Below, one piece after another: positions 5,213-5,293 of a stretch of 5,293 nucleotides of DNA (position 1 is its first letter; each line of letters opens with the position of its first letter). The stretch comes from Phycisphaerae bacterium (GTDB lineage Bacteria; Planctomycetota; Phycisphaerae; UBA1845; PWPN01): NCBI GenBank assembly GCA_035384605.1, contig DAOOIV010000193.1:1-5293 (forward strand). The letters are read 5' to 3'. A program made the translations under genes and the position numbers. The notes under the pieces were generated by a model. That model was not told the DNA's origin. It saw only the letters and a program-made list of their open reading frames with translations, and made no database searches.

Positions 5213-5293
5213 GACCGGCGACATTTGGCCTGCTGCGTGGAGCATTCCTATCCTCACGATCCGCCACAATGGGGACGGAATTCCCGGCCGGCC
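5213..5293. other. Downstream tail, nothing assigned
   Basis: After the CPBP stop codon there is no obvious terminator. An ATG at 5269 opens a frame running off the window end, but it has no ribosome binding site and too few codons to judge. Confidence 0.3.

Noticed and set aside
4385..5269. A 294-codon minus-strand open frame opposite the CPBP gene
   Set aside because: Antisense shadow of a gene with strong third-position GC bias; the plus-strand frame carries the complete catalytic motifs.

Overview
The window is GC-rich and looks like chromosomal DNA of a free-living, probably uncultured bacterium. Four things point loosely to Planctomycetota: an HDOD-REC-GGDEF signalling protein, a CPBP intramembrane protease, starts without clear Shine-Dalgarno sequences, and a long gene-poor stretch full of short iterated words. 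This placement is inference from recalled family and genome style; there is no rRNA or other marker gene in the window.

Positions 1 to about 1812 contain no gene I can support. Open frames there have no recognisable domain, and the longest (complement 829-1590) is largely translated repeat DNA. The stretch holds a small inverted-repeat element with flanking direct repeats (248-325), an orphan terminator-like hairpin (710-727), a cluster of short iterated repeats (911-1389), four same-orientation copies of a GGGTTCGTTTGGCG-like word, and a strong hairpin (1238-1258).

Positions 1813-3798 (minus strand) encode a 661-residue protein with an N-terminal HDOD domain, a central response-regulator receiver domain and a C-terminal GGDEF diguanylate cyclase domain. 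All receiver and cyclase key residues are present. The HD catalytic pair of the HDOD part is absent, and the cyclase inhibitory site is degenerate (RxxE).

Positions 3799-4426 are the divergent intergenic region. It carries a hairpin that includes the first start codon of the signalling gene, a 7-bp perfect inverted repeat (4236-4256) and a possible 17-codon leader ORF. I see no convincing sigma-70 promoter.

Positions 4427-5212 (plus strand) encode a complete CPBP (CAAX protease/bacteriocin-processing) family membrane protease with all three catalytic motifs. The last 81 bases hold nothing I can assign. The two genes are divergent and share only the intergenic region; nothing in the sequence shows that they act together. 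I found no undescribed multi-gene system. The most unusual content is the repeat-rich gene-free left third.
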